This document shows positions 15,098-23,875 of a stretch of DNA of 44,833 bases, one piece after another. Both the position numbers and the translations under genes were made by a program. The stretch comes from Rhodobacter sp. (GTDB lineage: Bacteria > Pseudomonadota > Alphaproteobacteria > Rhodobacterales > Rhodobacteraceae): contig PNJK01000024.1 in assembly GCA_013821825.1 (NCBI GenBank), forward strand, positions 1 through 44,833, written 5' to 3'. Below the pieces are notes generated by a model, which made no database searches, was not told the DNA's origin, and was given only the letters and a program-made list of their open reading frames with translations. Position 1 is the first letter of the stretch, and each line of letters starts with the position of its first letter.

Positions 15098-17112
15098 GGG
15101 CTGTCCTCGGCCTCAAGGTCTTCGGGCCGTGGCCGGGGTCGTATCGTCTTTTCGGTCGGTGCGACAGAGGGGCTGGTGTCGGACGAAAAGTCGGGCCCAA
15201 CCTCGTTCGCCAGCTCTGCGGTCGCGGTTACCTTTGCCGTCGGCTCTGCTTCCGGGGAGGTCTCAACCACGGCCTCAGGTGCGCGCTTCAGGACGAATTC
15301 GATCCGGCGGTTCGCTTCGCGTCCGGCTTCGGTGTCGTTGTCGGCAATCGGTGTCGCCTCGCCAAAGCCGACGGCGGTCATGCCCGAGATATCGACCCGG
15401 CGGCCTTGCAGCGCCACCAGCACCGCCTCGGCCCGGGCCTGGCTTAGCGCCTGGTTGCCGCTTTCGGACCCCTGCGCGTCGGTGTGGCCGCCGATTTCAA
15501 GCTGCATCGGCGGGCAGGCCACCAGAATCGCCGACAGTTCATCCAGCACCGGGCGGGCGGTGGCGGCGATTTCGGCGGACGAAGGCGGGAAGGTGATCTT
15601 GGTCCGCGCGATCACCCGGTTCACGTCCGCCGCGCACTCCTCGGGCGTCGGCAACGAGGCGCTGGAGTCCAGCGCTTCGTCGTAACGAATGTTGACGCGA
15701 AAGGTATGGCCCTGGCCCAGCTTGCCCGAGAGGATCTGGGTGATCCGGCCCCGGGTTTCGAGCGATCCGGTGACGCCCGTCACCTCGACCGTATCGGCCC
15801 GGACCAGAAGCGAGCCGTGTTCGACCTCGGCCAGCGCCTCAAGACCCGCCAGCACCCGGACGGGCCAGCCGTCGGGCAGAGTCTCGTCCAGCCGCGTGGC
15901 GGTCAGCACGTCGGCCCCTTCGAAGGCCGCGCGGGCAAAGGCACCGACGGCGCTGCGCTGGATTTCGTCGGTCAGTCGGCCGCGCAGTTCGACCTTGCCG
16001 TCTTCGGAAACGGTGGCGGTGAATTCGGCAGGGCCTTGCGTGGCGGCTTCCTTCTTTTCCAGCGTCGAGGTCAGGGAGAACGCATCCGGCAGCCCGGTTT
16101 CCAGTTCCCCCACCACCTTGTCGAAGGCAGATTGCGTCACGTCGCTGCCCGCCAGCAATGTCACATCGGCGTCCGAGAACGTCACCGACGCTTGCCCCAG
16201 TTCGGCCACGGCGCGGATCGCAAGCACCACCGCCTCGGCCCAGCGGGGCGAGGGCGTGCCAAGACCGATCGTGCACATCGGCCGGCCGGCCAGCCCGGCG
16301 CCGGTGGCAGCGGCAAGGATCTGGCGTTGGGCGCGGTCGCTGTCGGCGGAACAGCTGTCAAAGCGCGCGCCCTCGGCATCGATGATGAAGCGCAGCGTAA
16401 AGGGCGTGATCACCGGGCGTGGCGCCGAAATGTCCAGGACCAGTTGCACCCCTGCCGGGGCGATCGCGCGCAACTCGCCCTCCAGTCGGCGCTTCTCGGC
16501 CTCGCTGTCGGAAATCGCGGTGATCTCGACAAGATCGGCCATGACCGAAATTTTGGACCGCTCCAGCCGTTCAAGTGCCCGAAGCCCGAAGGAAAGTGCC
16601 GCGCCCCAGGTTTCGTGGGCGGGATAGTTGGCGGTTTCCAGCAGGTTGGTCAGGTCGGTTCCGGGGGTCAGTCTTGCGGCGGCCTCGGCCAGCGCCTCTT
16701 CCGACATCGCCGAGTCGCCCGGGGTTTCGGGCATCAGGCCGATCAGCTGGATGCCATCTTCGGTCCGCAGCATCTGCACCGAAAAATCCGGCGCCTCGAT
16801 GGCCGAGGCGGGGGTCACGTCCAGCCCGTCGCGGATGCGCGAACTGTCGACCAGCGATCCGACCATGTTCACCGCCCGGAACCGCGCGGCCTCATTCGGG
16901 GCGGTGCCGGTCAGGTGGACCTGCAACCCGTCGGCCCGAACCTCGATCCAGTCGATCTTGGCTTCGGTCAGGCGGGCGGTGACGACCTTGCCTGTCCGCG
17001 ATTCGATCACCAGCGCCGCAGCATAGGCGACACCGACCATCAGGACGCCGGCAAGCAGGAAAGCCAGCAGAGCGAGGGTTGTCGATGACAGCTGGCGAAG
17101 GATTTTGAGCAA
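15094..17112 (-). CDS. OmpA-family envelope protein with BON-like repeats
   Basis: 672 residues. Residues about 10-35 form one transmembrane anchor (LALLAFLLAGVLMVGVAYAA). The long periplasmic part contains BON-like segments, with WIEVRADGLQVHLTGTAP at about 55-72 and later repeats such as ATVSEDGKVELRGRLTDE. A C-terminal OmpA/Pal domain follows, with ITFPPSSAEIAATARPVLDE, LEIGGHTDAQGSESGNQALS and ANRRIEFVLKR; GHTDAQG and NRRIEF bind diaminopimelate in peptidoglycan. The last ~60 residues are acidic/Pro-rich. The layout resembles ArfA/OmpATb-type proteins. It lies 59 bases after the ubiA stop and is coupled to the coiled-coil gene downstream. Confidence 0.85.
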   Translation of the reverse strand: MLKILRQLSSTTLALLAFLLAGVLMVGVAYAAALVIESRTGKVVTARLTEAKIDWIEVRADGLQVHLTGTAPNEAARFRAVNMVGSLVDSSRIRDGLDVTPASAIEAPDFSVQMLRTEDGIQLIGLMPETPGDSAMSEEALAEAAARLTPGTDLTNLLETANYPAHETWGAALSFGLRALERLERSKISVMADLVEITAISDSEAEKRRLEGELRAIAPAGVQLVLDISAPRPVITPFTLRFIIDAEGARFDSCSADSDRAQRQILAAATGAGLAGRPMCTIGLGTPSPRWAEAVVLAIRAVAELGQASVTFSDADVTLLAGSDVTQSAFDKVVGELETGLPDAFSLTSTLEKKEAATQGPAEFTATVSEDGKVELRGRLTDEIQRSAVGAFARAAFEGADVLTATRLDETLPDGWPVRVLAGLEALAEVEHGSLLVRADTVEVTGVTGSLETRGRITQILSGKLGQGHTFRVNIRYDEALDSSASLPTPEECAADVNRVIARTKITFPPSSAEIAATARPVLDELSAILVACPPMQLEIGGHTDAQGSESGNQALSQARAEAVLVALQGRRVDISGMTAVGFGEATPIADNDTEAGREANRRIEFVLKRAPEAVVETSPEAEPTAKVTATAELANEVGPDFSSDTSPSVAPTEKTIRPRPRPEDLEAEDSP

Positions 17113-17171
17113 GGGACGGGGACTCGGTCAGGCGGTTGATCCTTGCTTCCTAGGGCTTTGGGCGGGCGGGT

Positions 17172-18161
17172 TCAACCAAGCCAGGCGGCGACGGCAAGAA
17201 ACGGCACAGGGATCAGCCCGGCATCGCGGTTGGCGCGAAAGACGGCAAGGCAAGAGGCCGGGTCGTCAAGATCCAGCCGCCGCATCTGCAAGGCGATGTG
17301 CCAGCCCATCGCCCAGACCCCGGCCAGCGCCGTGACCAGCGCCAGCACCCGGCCCCCGGGCGCATGGGCCACCACCACGGCGGCACCAAGCAGCAGGATG
17401 GTCAGCGCGAAAAATGCCCAAAGCCAGCCCCGGCTGTGGTCGCCAAACAACCGCGCCGTGGACTTGACCCCTATCAGCGCGTCATCCTCGCGGTCCTGAT
17501 GGGCGTAGATCGTGTCGTAATACAGCGTCCAGGCAATGCCGCCCGCGTAAAGCAGGATCGCCGCCGGGGGCACCTCGCCCGCATGGGCCGCCCAGACCAG
17601 CAGCGCGCCCCAGTTGAAGGCAAGACCCAGGAACACCTGCGGCCACCAGGTAAAGCGCTTGGCAAAGGGATACACCAAGACCAGCACCAGCGACACGACC
17701 CCAAGGGCAATTGCGAGGCTGTTGTAGGTGAACAGGATCACCGCCGCCAACGCCGCCTGCGCCACCATCCAGCCCAGCGCCTGACGCGTTGTGACCTGCC
17801 CCGAGGGCAAGGGCCGGCTCTGCGTCCGCGCCACGCTCGCGTCGATCTGCCGGTCGGTGATGTCGTTCCAGGTGCAGCCCGCGCCCCGCATCAGGAAGGC
17901 CCCGGCCGCGGAAGAGACGACCAGCCACAGATCCCAGGACCGGAACCCGCCCTCGGCCCCGCCAGCCAGCGCCAGCGCCCAAAGGCCGGGGATCAGCAAG
18001 AGCCAGGTCCCGATCGGCCGGTCCGCCCGGCTCAGCCGCAAAAAGGGCCGCGCGCGCCTTGGCGCATAGCGGTCCACCCAGTTCCCGGCCGGAGCGTCCG
18101 CCACCGCTTCCGCCGCACCTCGCATGACGGGGGCCTCTGGCATTCGGGGCGGTTGGGACAT
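17172..18161 (-). CDS. ubiA: 4-Hydroxybenzoate polyprenyltransferase UbiA
   Basis: A 329-residue membrane enzyme that attaches the polyprenyl tail to 4-hydroxybenzoate in ubiquinone synthesis. Both Mg-diphosphate motifs are present: GCTWNDITDRQIDASVARTQ (NDxxD) and YDTIYAHQDREDDALIGVKS (DxxxD). Seven or more hydrophobic segments follow the family pattern. The ATG at 18161 (MSQPPRMPE) is chosen because it matches the family N-terminus; the open frame continues far upstream only as antisense of rsmE. The rsmE start lies just 12 bases away on the other strand. Confidence 0.94.
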   Translation of the reverse strand: MSQPPRMPEAPVMRGAAEAVADAPAGNWVDRYAPRRARPFLRLSRADRPIGTWLLLIPGLWALALAGGAEGGFRSWDLWLVVSSAAGAFLMRGAGCTWNDITDRQIDASVARTQSRPLPSGQVTTRQALGWMVAQAALAAVILFTYNSLAIALGVVSLVLVLVYPFAKRFTWWPQVFLGLAFNWGALLVWAAHAGEVPPAAILLYAGGIAWTLYYDTIYAHQDREDDALIGVKSTARLFGDHSRGWLWAFFALTILLLGAAVVVAHAPGGRVLALVTALAGVWAMGWHIALQMRRLDLDDPASCLAVFRANRDAGLIPVPFLAVAAWLG

Positions 18162-18173
18162 AGGGTCACGCTC

Positions 18174-18896
18174 ATGTCGGATGCGAAGATCAGGCTCTTT
18201 GTAGATCACCCCCTGTCGCCGGGGCAAGCCGTGCCCCTGTCGCGGGATCAGGCGCATTACCTTGTTGGCGTCATGCGCCTTGCGCCCGGAGCGCCGGTCC
18301 TTCTGTTCAACGGCCGTGACGGCGAATGGCGCGCGACCCTTGCCGCCGCCGGGAAACGCGGCGCCATTGTCACCTGCGACACCCAGACCAGACCCCTCCA
18401 GATGCCGCCCGACCTTTGGCTGCTCTTCGCGCCGATCAAGAAGGCCCGCACCGATTTCATCGTCGAAAAGGCTGTGGAGCTTGGCGTCCGGCGCATTCTG
18501 CCGGTTCAGACCCGCCACACCAATTCCGAACGCATCCGCCTGGACCGTCTGCAGGCCCACGCGCTTGAGGCCGCCGAGCAGTGCGGTGCGACCTTCGTCC
18601 CAGAGGTGGCCGACCTGCAACCCCTGGACCGCGCCCTTGCCGACTGGCCCGCCGACCGCCGCCTTTACTGGTGCGACGAAACGGCGCTGGGCCAGTCCGC
18701 CACCCTTGCCGGCAGTCCCGGCCCCGCCGCCATTCTGATCGGCCCCGAAGGCGGCTTTTCCGCCGACGAGGCCAAGCGCCTGCGCGCGCTGGCCGGAGCC
18801 ACGCCGCTTAGCCTTGGCCCCCGCATCCTGCGTGCCGATACGGCGGCGGTGGCGGCGATCACCCTTTGGCAAGCCACCCATGGGGACTGGAAATGA
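18174..18896 (+). CDS. rsmE: 16S rRNA m3U1498 methyltransferase RsmE
   Basis: A 240-residue SPOUT-fold methyltransferase that modifies U1498 of 16S rRNA. An N-terminal PUA-like region (SRDQAHYLVGVMRLAPGAPV) is followed by the knotted catalytic part, with LLFAPIKKARTDFIVEKAVE, LGVRRILPVQTRHTN, the SAM-binding IGPEGGFSADEA and LGPRILRADTAAVAA. The length matches the family. The stop overlaps the next start (ATGA). It is transcribed divergently from ubiA with only 12 bases between start codons, so each promoter must lie inside the other gene or the messages are leaderless. Confidence 0.94.
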   Translation: MSDAKIRLFVDHPLSPGQAVPLSRDQAHYLVGVMRLAPGAPVLLFNGRDGEWRATLAAAGKRGAIVTCDTQTRPLQMPPDLWLLFAPIKKARTDFIVEKAVELGVRRILPVQTRHTNSERIRLDRLQAHALEAAEQCGATFVPEVADLQPLDRALADWPADRRLYWCDETALGQSATLAGSPGPAAILIGPEGGFSADEAKRLRALAGATPLSLGPRILRADTAAVAAITLWQATHGDWK

Positions 18897-19444
18897 GCTT
18901 CATCCGCCCGGAAGTCGCCGCCGGCCTGCACCGCTGGCGCGAGGTGACTGCCGCCGCCGTCCTGGCCGCGCTGGGCGGCTGGGTCTCGGTCTGGGGTGGA
19001 TACTTCTTCCTGCCGCTGGGGCTGATCCTGCTTGGCCTCGGCCTTGGCTGGGCCGTCCTGTCGGTCCGCCGCCTGCGCTTTGCCCAGGACGGCGAAGCCC
19101 CCGGCATCGTCCAGGTGACCGAGGCGCAGGTGGTCTACCTTGGCCCGCGTACAGGCGGCTTCATCGGCTTGCCGGAACTGGCCGAGGTCCGTCTACTTAC
19201 ACTGCGGGGCCGCCGGGTTTGGAAATTGCGCCAGTCCAACGGCGAGGTGCTGCATATCCCGGTCGAAGCCGCCGGGGCCGACGCGCTGTTTGACGCCTTT
19301 GCAAGCCTGCCCGGCTTGGACACCGCCGCCCTTGTCGCGGCGCTGGCCACCGATGCCACCCCTTCGGGCAGCCGTGTCATCGCGCTGAGCGGGGTTGACC
19401 GGCTGATCTGGACCCGCACCGGCGCAGGCGTGGTTGTGCGCTGA
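18893..19444 (+). CDS. Conserved two-helix membrane protein, function unknown
   Basis: 183 residues from the ATG at 18893, which overlaps the rsmE stop by four bases. Residues about 20-60 form two transmembrane helices (VTAAAVLAALGGWVSVWGGY and FFLPLGLILLGLGLGWAVL). After them come a soluble domain with short beta strands (VTEAQVVYLGPRTGGFIG, ELAEVRLLTLRGRRVWKLRQ) and a C-terminus ending in ...GAGVVVR. The soluble part looks like a PH-like or DUF-type membrane-proximal domain. The coupling to rsmE suggests co-expression only. Confidence 0.75.
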   Translation: MSFIRPEVAAGLHRWREVTAAAVLAALGGWVSVWGGYFFLPLGLILLGLGLGWAVLSVRRLRFAQDGEAPGIVQVTEAQVVYLGPRTGGFIGLPELAEVRLLTLRGRRVWKLRQSNGEVLHIPVEAAGADALFDAFASLPGLDTAALVAALATDATPSGSRVIALSGVDRLIWTRTGAGVVVR

Positions 19445-19546
19445 TCGCCCACCTCGGGGCCTTGACTTGGACGCGCGCAGTTGACACCTCTTGGCGCCCG
19501 GCCCATGGGTCGACGCACCACGACGCAAAGCCCCGGAGCACGGTCG

Positions 19547-20893
19547 ATGTCCATTCCACAATCCGGCGGCGGGCCGATCGAAAGCTTTGACCAGCTGGCC
19601 GCCTATATGGAATCGGGCAGCAAGCCCAAGACCGAATGGCGCATCGGCGCCGAGCACGAGAAGTTCGGCTGGCTGACCGACACCCGCGCACCCTTGCCCT
19701 ATGTCGGGCCGCGTTCGATTTCCGCGATGTTTGACGGGCTGGCGGCGCGCTATGGCTGGAGCCCGGTCCGCGAAGGCGCCCATGTGATCGGCCTGACACG
19801 GGACGGTGCGAACATCAGCCTTGAACCCGGCGGTCAGTTTGAACTTTCCGGCGCGCCGCTTCTGACCACCCTCGACGTGGCGACCGAGTTGCAGACCCAT
19901 CTCGACGAGGTCCGCTCGATCGCCGATCCGCTTGGCATCCGCTTCATGGGCATCGGCGCCGCGCCGGAATGGCGCCATGAGGACATGCCTGTAATGCCCA
20001 AGGGGCGCTACCGGCTGATGACCGATTACATGGGCCGCGTCGGCACCCATGGCACGCAGATGATGTATCGCACCTCGACCGTGCAGGTGAACCTCGACTA
20101 CGCGTCCGAGGCGGACATGGTGAAAAAGCTGCGCGTGGCACTGGCGTTGCAGCCGGTGGCGACGGCGCTTTTCGCCTCAAGCCCGTTCTTTGACGGCAAA
20201 CCCAACGGCCACCGCAGCTGGCGCAGCCGCATCTGGCGCGGGCTGGACAACAGCCGCACGGGGATGCTGCCCTTCGTCTTCGAAGACGGCATGGGGTTCC
20301 AGCGATATGTCGACTGGGTGCTCGATGTGCCGATGTATTTCGTCTATCGCGACGGAAAATACATCGACGCGCTGGGCCAGTCGTTCCGCGATTTTCTGGC
20401 CGGAAAGCTGCCCGCACTGCCCGGCGAGAGGCCCACTTTGTCCGACTGGGCCGACCATATGACCACCGTCTTTCCGGAAGCCCGGGTGAAGAAATACATC
20501 GAAATGCGTGGTGCCGATTGTGGCGATCAAGCGCACATCGCAGCGCTTCCGGCCTTCTGGGTCGGCCTGACCTACGACCAGACCGCGCTGGATGCCGCCT
20601 GGGATCTGGTCAAGGGACTTGATGCCGAAACGCGCGAGGGGCTGCGGGTCGCCGCTTCGGTCTCGGCGCTGCAAGGCGAGGCCGGTGGCGTCAAGCTGAT
20701 CGACCTTGCACGCGCTGCCGTGGGCCTTAGCCACGCAGGCCTTGCCGCGCGCGGGTTTGGGGAAGAGGTGCAGCTTCAGCCACTCGTGGAAAGCCTGAAT
20801 ACCGGGCGGGTGCAGGCCGACAAATGGCTGACGTTTTACGAGGGTTCATGGGGCCAGAGCCTCGTGCCGCTGTACGAGGCCGCGTCGCTCTGA
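19547..20893 (+). CDS. gshA: Glutamate-cysteine ligase (GCS2/plant type)
   Basis: 448 residues from the ATG at 19547, which has GGAG upstream; earlier in-frame ATGs give a low-complexity extension. It catalyses the first step of glutathione synthesis. Family motifs are WRIGAEHEKFGW near the start (substrate/Mg Glu), ISLEPGGQFELSGAPL, MGRVGTHGTQMMYRTSTVQV followed by NLDYASE, and SRIWRGLDNSRTGMLPFVFE. The class is the one found in alphaproteobacteria and plants rather than the E. coli type. TTGACT (19462) and TTGACA (19481) occur upstream as possible -35 elements without clear -10 partners. Confidence 0.93.
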   Translation: MSIPQSGGGPIESFDQLAAYMESGSKPKTEWRIGAEHEKFGWLTDTRAPLPYVGPRSISAMFDGLAARYGWSPVREGAHVIGLTRDGANISLEPGGQFELSGAPLLTTLDVATELQTHLDEVRSIADPLGIRFMGIGAAPEWRHEDMPVMPKGRYRLMTDYMGRVGTHGTQMMYRTSTVQVNLDYASEADMVKKLRVALALQPVATALFASSPFFDGKPNGHRSWRSRIWRGLDNSRTGMLPFVFEDGMGFQRYVDWVLDVPMYFVYRDGKYIDALGQSFRDFLAGKLPALPGERPTLSDWADHMTTVFPEARVKKYIEMRGADCGDQAHIAALPAFWVGLTYDQTALDAAWDLVKGLDAETREGLRVAASVSALQGEAGGVKLIDLARAAVGLSHAGLAARGFGEEVQLQPLVESLNTGRVQADKWLTFYEGSWGQSLVPLYEAASL

Positions 20894-20997
20894 TTTGCCT
20901 GCATTTGCTTGGCGTGCGTCAAGAGCTTCGGGCTTGCGGCATTAGATCGCTGGCGCGTAGCCTTCAGGCGGGCACGCAGCCCCGTTCAGGAGGTCTC

Positions 20998-21339
20998 ATG
21001 TCTCTGCCCATCGCCCCCGGCCACCGGCTGTCCTGCGATTTTTCAGTGTCCGACGGAATCGGGACGGTTGTCCTCTGGGTCCTCCTGACCATCGTCACGC
21101 TGGGCCTCGCCCTCTTCGTCGCGCCCTATTACATCCTCCAGGCGCCGATCAACCGCACCAGCCTGATCGATCCTGCAGGGCAGGTGGTGGGCCGCTTGCA
21201 TGTCGACGTGCACCTGTCCGAGATTGTCGGTCACGCGCTGGTCTGGGTGCTTCTGACCATCGTCACGCTGGGCTTGGCGCTGATCCTCTACCAGTTCGCG
21301 GTCCTGAAACGGATGCTGAACGCTGTGGTGGTCCGCTGA
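20998..21339 (+). CDS. Small membrane protein with duplicated helix (DUF6693-like)
   Basis: 113 residues behind a strong AGGAGGT ribosome site. The segment WVLLTIVTLGLAL appears twice, at residues 27-39 and 83-95, each within a transmembrane helix. The underlying DNA is identical for 21 bases (21085-21105 and 21253-21273). The first copy is preceded by DGIGTVVL, the second by VGHALV. Between them is a polar loop (INRTSLIDPAGQVVGRLHVD). It resembles the DUF6693 family of small bacterial membrane proteins. The function is unknown. It converges on plsY. Confidence 0.75.
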   Translation: MSLPIAPGHRLSCDFSVSDGIGTVVLWVLLTIVTLGLALFVAPYYILQAPINRTSLIDPAGQVVGRLHVDVHLSEIVGHALVWVLLTIVTLGLALILYQFAVLKRMLNAVVVR

Positions 21340-21422
21340 CCCAAGGAGTCTGCCTTTGGCAAAGATCACGTCCGGGCGTTTGATTTCGTCGGATGCGACC
21401 TGATGCCTTTGCCCGGGACGGC

Positions 21423-22049
21423 TCAGACCCCGCTGTCGGCTTGCTTCTTCCGCCCGATCTTCGGTTCGGTCCCCGCCTTGATCCGGCGCAGGTTCTCGGC
21501 ATGGCGGATATAGACAAGTATCGTCAGCAGGACGACCAGCACCAGCATCCGGCCCCGATCGAAATAGACCAGCCAGGCCGAAGCGCTCGCCGCCGCCATC
21601 AGCGCCGCGATCGACGAGGTGCGGGTGACGATCGCCACCACCAGCCACGTGGCACAAACCGCCAACCCCACTTGCCAGTCCAGCGCCAGCAGCATCCCGA
21701 GGAAGGTCGCCACCCCCTTGCCGCCCTTGAAGCCCAGCCAGACCGGGAAGAGGTGGCCTAGGAAGGCCGCAAGCCCGGCCAGCTGCGCTGCATCCTCAGC
21801 CAAGAGGGTCCGGGCGATCAGGACGGCAATGCCCCCCTTTGCCGCATCCAGCACCAGCGTCGCCAGCGCGGCGCCCTTGTTCCCGGTCCGCAGGACGTTC
21901 GTCGCGCCGATGTTGCCCGAACCGATCTGCCGCAAGTCGCCCAGTCCCAGCGCGCGGGTGATGACGATGCCGAAGGGGACCGAGCCCAGAAGATAGGCCA
22001 GCACGGCCGTCAGGATCAGCAGCGTCTGGTCGGTGATGATTTCCGGCAT
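21423..22049 (-). CDS. plsY: Acyl-phosphate:glycerol-3-phosphate acyltransferase PlsY
   Basis: A 208-residue inner-membrane enzyme that acylates glycerol-3-phosphate using acyl-phosphate, the first step of phospholipid synthesis in PlsX/PlsY systems. Signature loops are YLLGSVPFGIVITR, GSGNIGATNVLRTGNKGAAL and HLFPVWLGFKGGKGVATFLG, with five or more hydrophobic helices. The C-terminal tail is basic (IKAGTEPKIGRKKQ). It starts three bases after the stop of the PyrC-like gene, so it is the last gene of the pyrB operon, tying lipid synthesis to pyrimidine gene expression. Confidence 0.94.
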   Translation of the reverse strand: MPEIITDQTLLILTAVLAYLLGSVPFGIVITRALGLGDLRQIGSGNIGATNVLRTGNKGAALATLVLDAAKGGIAVLIARTLLAEDAAQLAGLAAFLGHLFPVWLGFKGGKGVATFLGMLLALDWQVGLAVCATWLVVAIVTRTSSIAALMAAASASAWLVYFDRGRMLVLVVLLTILVYIRHAENLRRIKAGTEPKIGRKKQADSGV

Positions 22050-22052
22050 GGG

Positions 22053-23324
22053 CTATTCTTCCGCAGCAAAAACCTGCGTCCCGCCGACGTAGGTTGCCAG
22101 CACCCTACCTTCCATCCGCGCGCCGTCAAACGGGGTGTTCTTTGATTTCGACCGCAGCTTGAAGCGGTCCATCAGAAAAGGAGCGTCGGGGTCGAACAGG
22201 ACCAGGTCCGCAGGGGCGCCGGGGTTCAGCCGCCCTTGCGGCAGGCCAAGCCGGTTCGCCGGATTAAGCGCCATGGCGCGGAAGAGGGCGGGCAGCGTCA
22301 GGTGCCCCGCGTGATAAAGCCGCATCGCGGCGGGCAGGAATGTCTCCAGCGCCACGGCTCCGGGGGCGGCCTCTTCGAACGGCAGGCGCTTGGATTCCTC
22401 GTCCGCAGGGGTATGCATGGAACTGATGATGTCGATCGACCCATCGGCCACGGCGGCGACGATGGCAAGACGGTCTACTTCAGACCGCAGCGGGGGCATG
22501 AACTTGAAGAAGGTGCGGTAGTCGCCCACGTCGAACTCGTTCAAGGTGAGGTGGTGGATCGAGGTTCCGGCGGTCACATCCAGCCCCGCCGCCCTTGCCC
22601 GTGCCAGCGCTGGCAGCGCCCTGGCGGTGGTGATCTGGTCGGCGTGGTAGCTGACGCCCGTCATCTCGACCAGGGCCAGATCTCGCTCCAGCCCCATCCG
22701 TTCGGCCATGGGCGATACGGCGGGAATGCCGCGCAGGCTGGCGAACTTGCCGCTGGTGGCCGACGCCCCTGCCGACAGGCCGGGGTCCTGCGGATGGCAC
22801 ACGACCAGCGCGCCAAGGCTGCGAGCATAGCTCATCGCGCGGGTCAGCGCCTTGGGATTGGTCGAAACGCGGGTGGCGTCGGTGAAGGCAATCGCGCCCG
22901 CGTCACGCAGAAAGCTGATCTCGGTCATCTCGGCCCCGTCGCGGCCCTTGGTCAGGGCGGCCATGTGGCGAATGCGGACCGGGCTGCCCGCCGCGCGACG
23001 GGTGACGAACTCCAGTACTTCGGGCGTGTCGATGGCGGGTGTGGTGTCGGGCCGCGCGATGACGGTGGTGACCCCGCCCGCCGCCGCCGCAAGCCCGGCC
23101 GAGCGAAAGCTTTCGCGGTGCCGCTCGCCCGGTTCGCCGATCTTGACGCCGATATCCACGATGCCGGGGGCAAGGCATTTGCCACCACAGTCGATGACGG
23201 TGGCCCCCTTGGGTGCCTTTTCGTCACGGGCGCGGATCACCCCGTCCTTGACCGTCAGACTGCCAATGGCATCGGTCCCGGCCTCGGGGTCGATCAGGCG
23301 GGCGTTGGTAAAATGCAAGATCAT
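22053..23324 (-). CDS. pyrC: Dihydroorotase homologue, probably non-catalytic (PyrC'/PyrX type)
   Basis: 423 residues, amidohydrolase fold, aligned with type I dihydroorotases. The metal-binding HxH of DxHVHxREPG is replaced: residues 57-66 read DIGVKIGEPG, so both His become Gly59 and Lys61. The later TDHAPH reads SSMHTPAD, and the HISHVS-like position reads YHADQIT. With these ligands missing, metal catalysis looks lost. In Pseudomonas a similar inactive PyrC' is a structural partner of aspartate carbamoyltransferase. Its place downstream of pyrB in the same operon fits that role. If so, an active dihydroorotase must be encoded elsewhere. Annotation as plain dihydroorotase would mislead. 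Confidence 0.85.
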   Translation of the reverse strand: MILHFTNARLIDPEAGTDAIGSLTVKDGVIRARDEKAPKGATVIDCGGKCLAPGIVDIGVKIGEPGERHRESFRSAGLAAAAGGVTTVIARPDTTPAIDTPEVLEFVTRRAAGSPVRIRHMAALTKGRDGAEMTEISFLRDAGAIAFTDATRVSTNPKALTRAMSYARSLGALVVCHPQDPGLSAGASATSGKFASLRGIPAVSPMAERMGLERDLALVEMTGVSYHADQITTARALPALARARAAGLDVTAGTSIHHLTLNEFDVGDYRTFFKFMPPLRSEVDRLAIVAAVADGSIDIISSMHTPADEESKRLPFEEAAPGAVALETFLPAAMRLYHAGHLTLPALFRAMALNPANRLGLPQGRLNPGAPADLVLFDPDAPFLMDRFKLRSKSKNTPFDGARMEGRVLATYVGGTQVFAAEE

Positions 23325-23875
23325 TGGGGGCCCATCCGGATGCTGCGGATCATGCGGTAGACGCTTAGTCCGTCGGCAATGTTGTCGAAGGCTATGCGGA
23401 TTGTGGTCCGGTCACCATCGGAATCCTTTTCGCTGCGGACATGAAACCAGACCGTATCCGCCGTGCGGCCCTTTTCCAGACCAGTCGCGGTGGACGGAAG
23501 GATCGGATAGGTCTCGATGCTGCGCGCCCAATAGGATTTCGCGATATAGGCTGCGCGGGTGCTGAGCGCATAGCGGATCTTGCCGTGCGCTTCATGGGCG
23601 GCCCACCATTGACCGACCACCATCAGCGCGCCCGCGCCGGCAAAGGGCAATGCAAAGACGCTTAGGAAAAGACCCAGGCCAATGTCTGCCCAGCTTGCTC
23701 CGATGGCGATCTGGCGCAGGCCGGCCACGAGCATCCCGATTCCTGCCCCGAGGAAGGGAAGGCCGAAGACCGCCAGCCCGATGATCTTTGCAAGCCCATG
23801 CACCCCCGGCTTCGGCGCGCCTTCCCATACGAGAGCCTCGCCGGGCTGGAAGTACCGCTCCCATGACTCAGCCAT
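23321..23875 (-). CDS. Two-helix membrane protein with PH-like domain
   Basis: 184 residues. The N-terminus (WERYFQPGEALVWEGAPKPG) is typical of bacterial PH-domain membrane proteins. Residues about 29-50 (IIGLAVFGLPFLGAGIGMLV) and 65-88 (IGLGLFLSVFALPFAGAGAL) are two helices. The remaining ~95 residues are a beta-rich soluble domain (IRYALSTRAAYIAK). The stop overlaps the PyrC-like start by four bases and the start overlaps the next gene upstream by eight. The function is unknown; the tight packing argues for co-expression with pyrB. Confidence 0.75.
   Translation of the reverse strand: MAESWERYFQPGEALVWEGAPKPGVHGLAKIIGLAVFGLPFLGAGIGMLVAGLRQIAIGASWADIGLGLFLSVFALPFAGAGALMVVGQWWAAHEAHGKIRYALSTRAAYIAKSYWARSIETYPILPSTATGLEKGRTADTVWFHVRSEKDSDGDRTTIRIAFDNIADGLSVYRMIRSIRMGPQ

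Noticed and set aside
18162-18881. N-terminal extension of ubiA upstream of 18161
   Set aside because: It is antisense to rsmE, and the UbiA family N-terminus begins near MSQPPRMPE.
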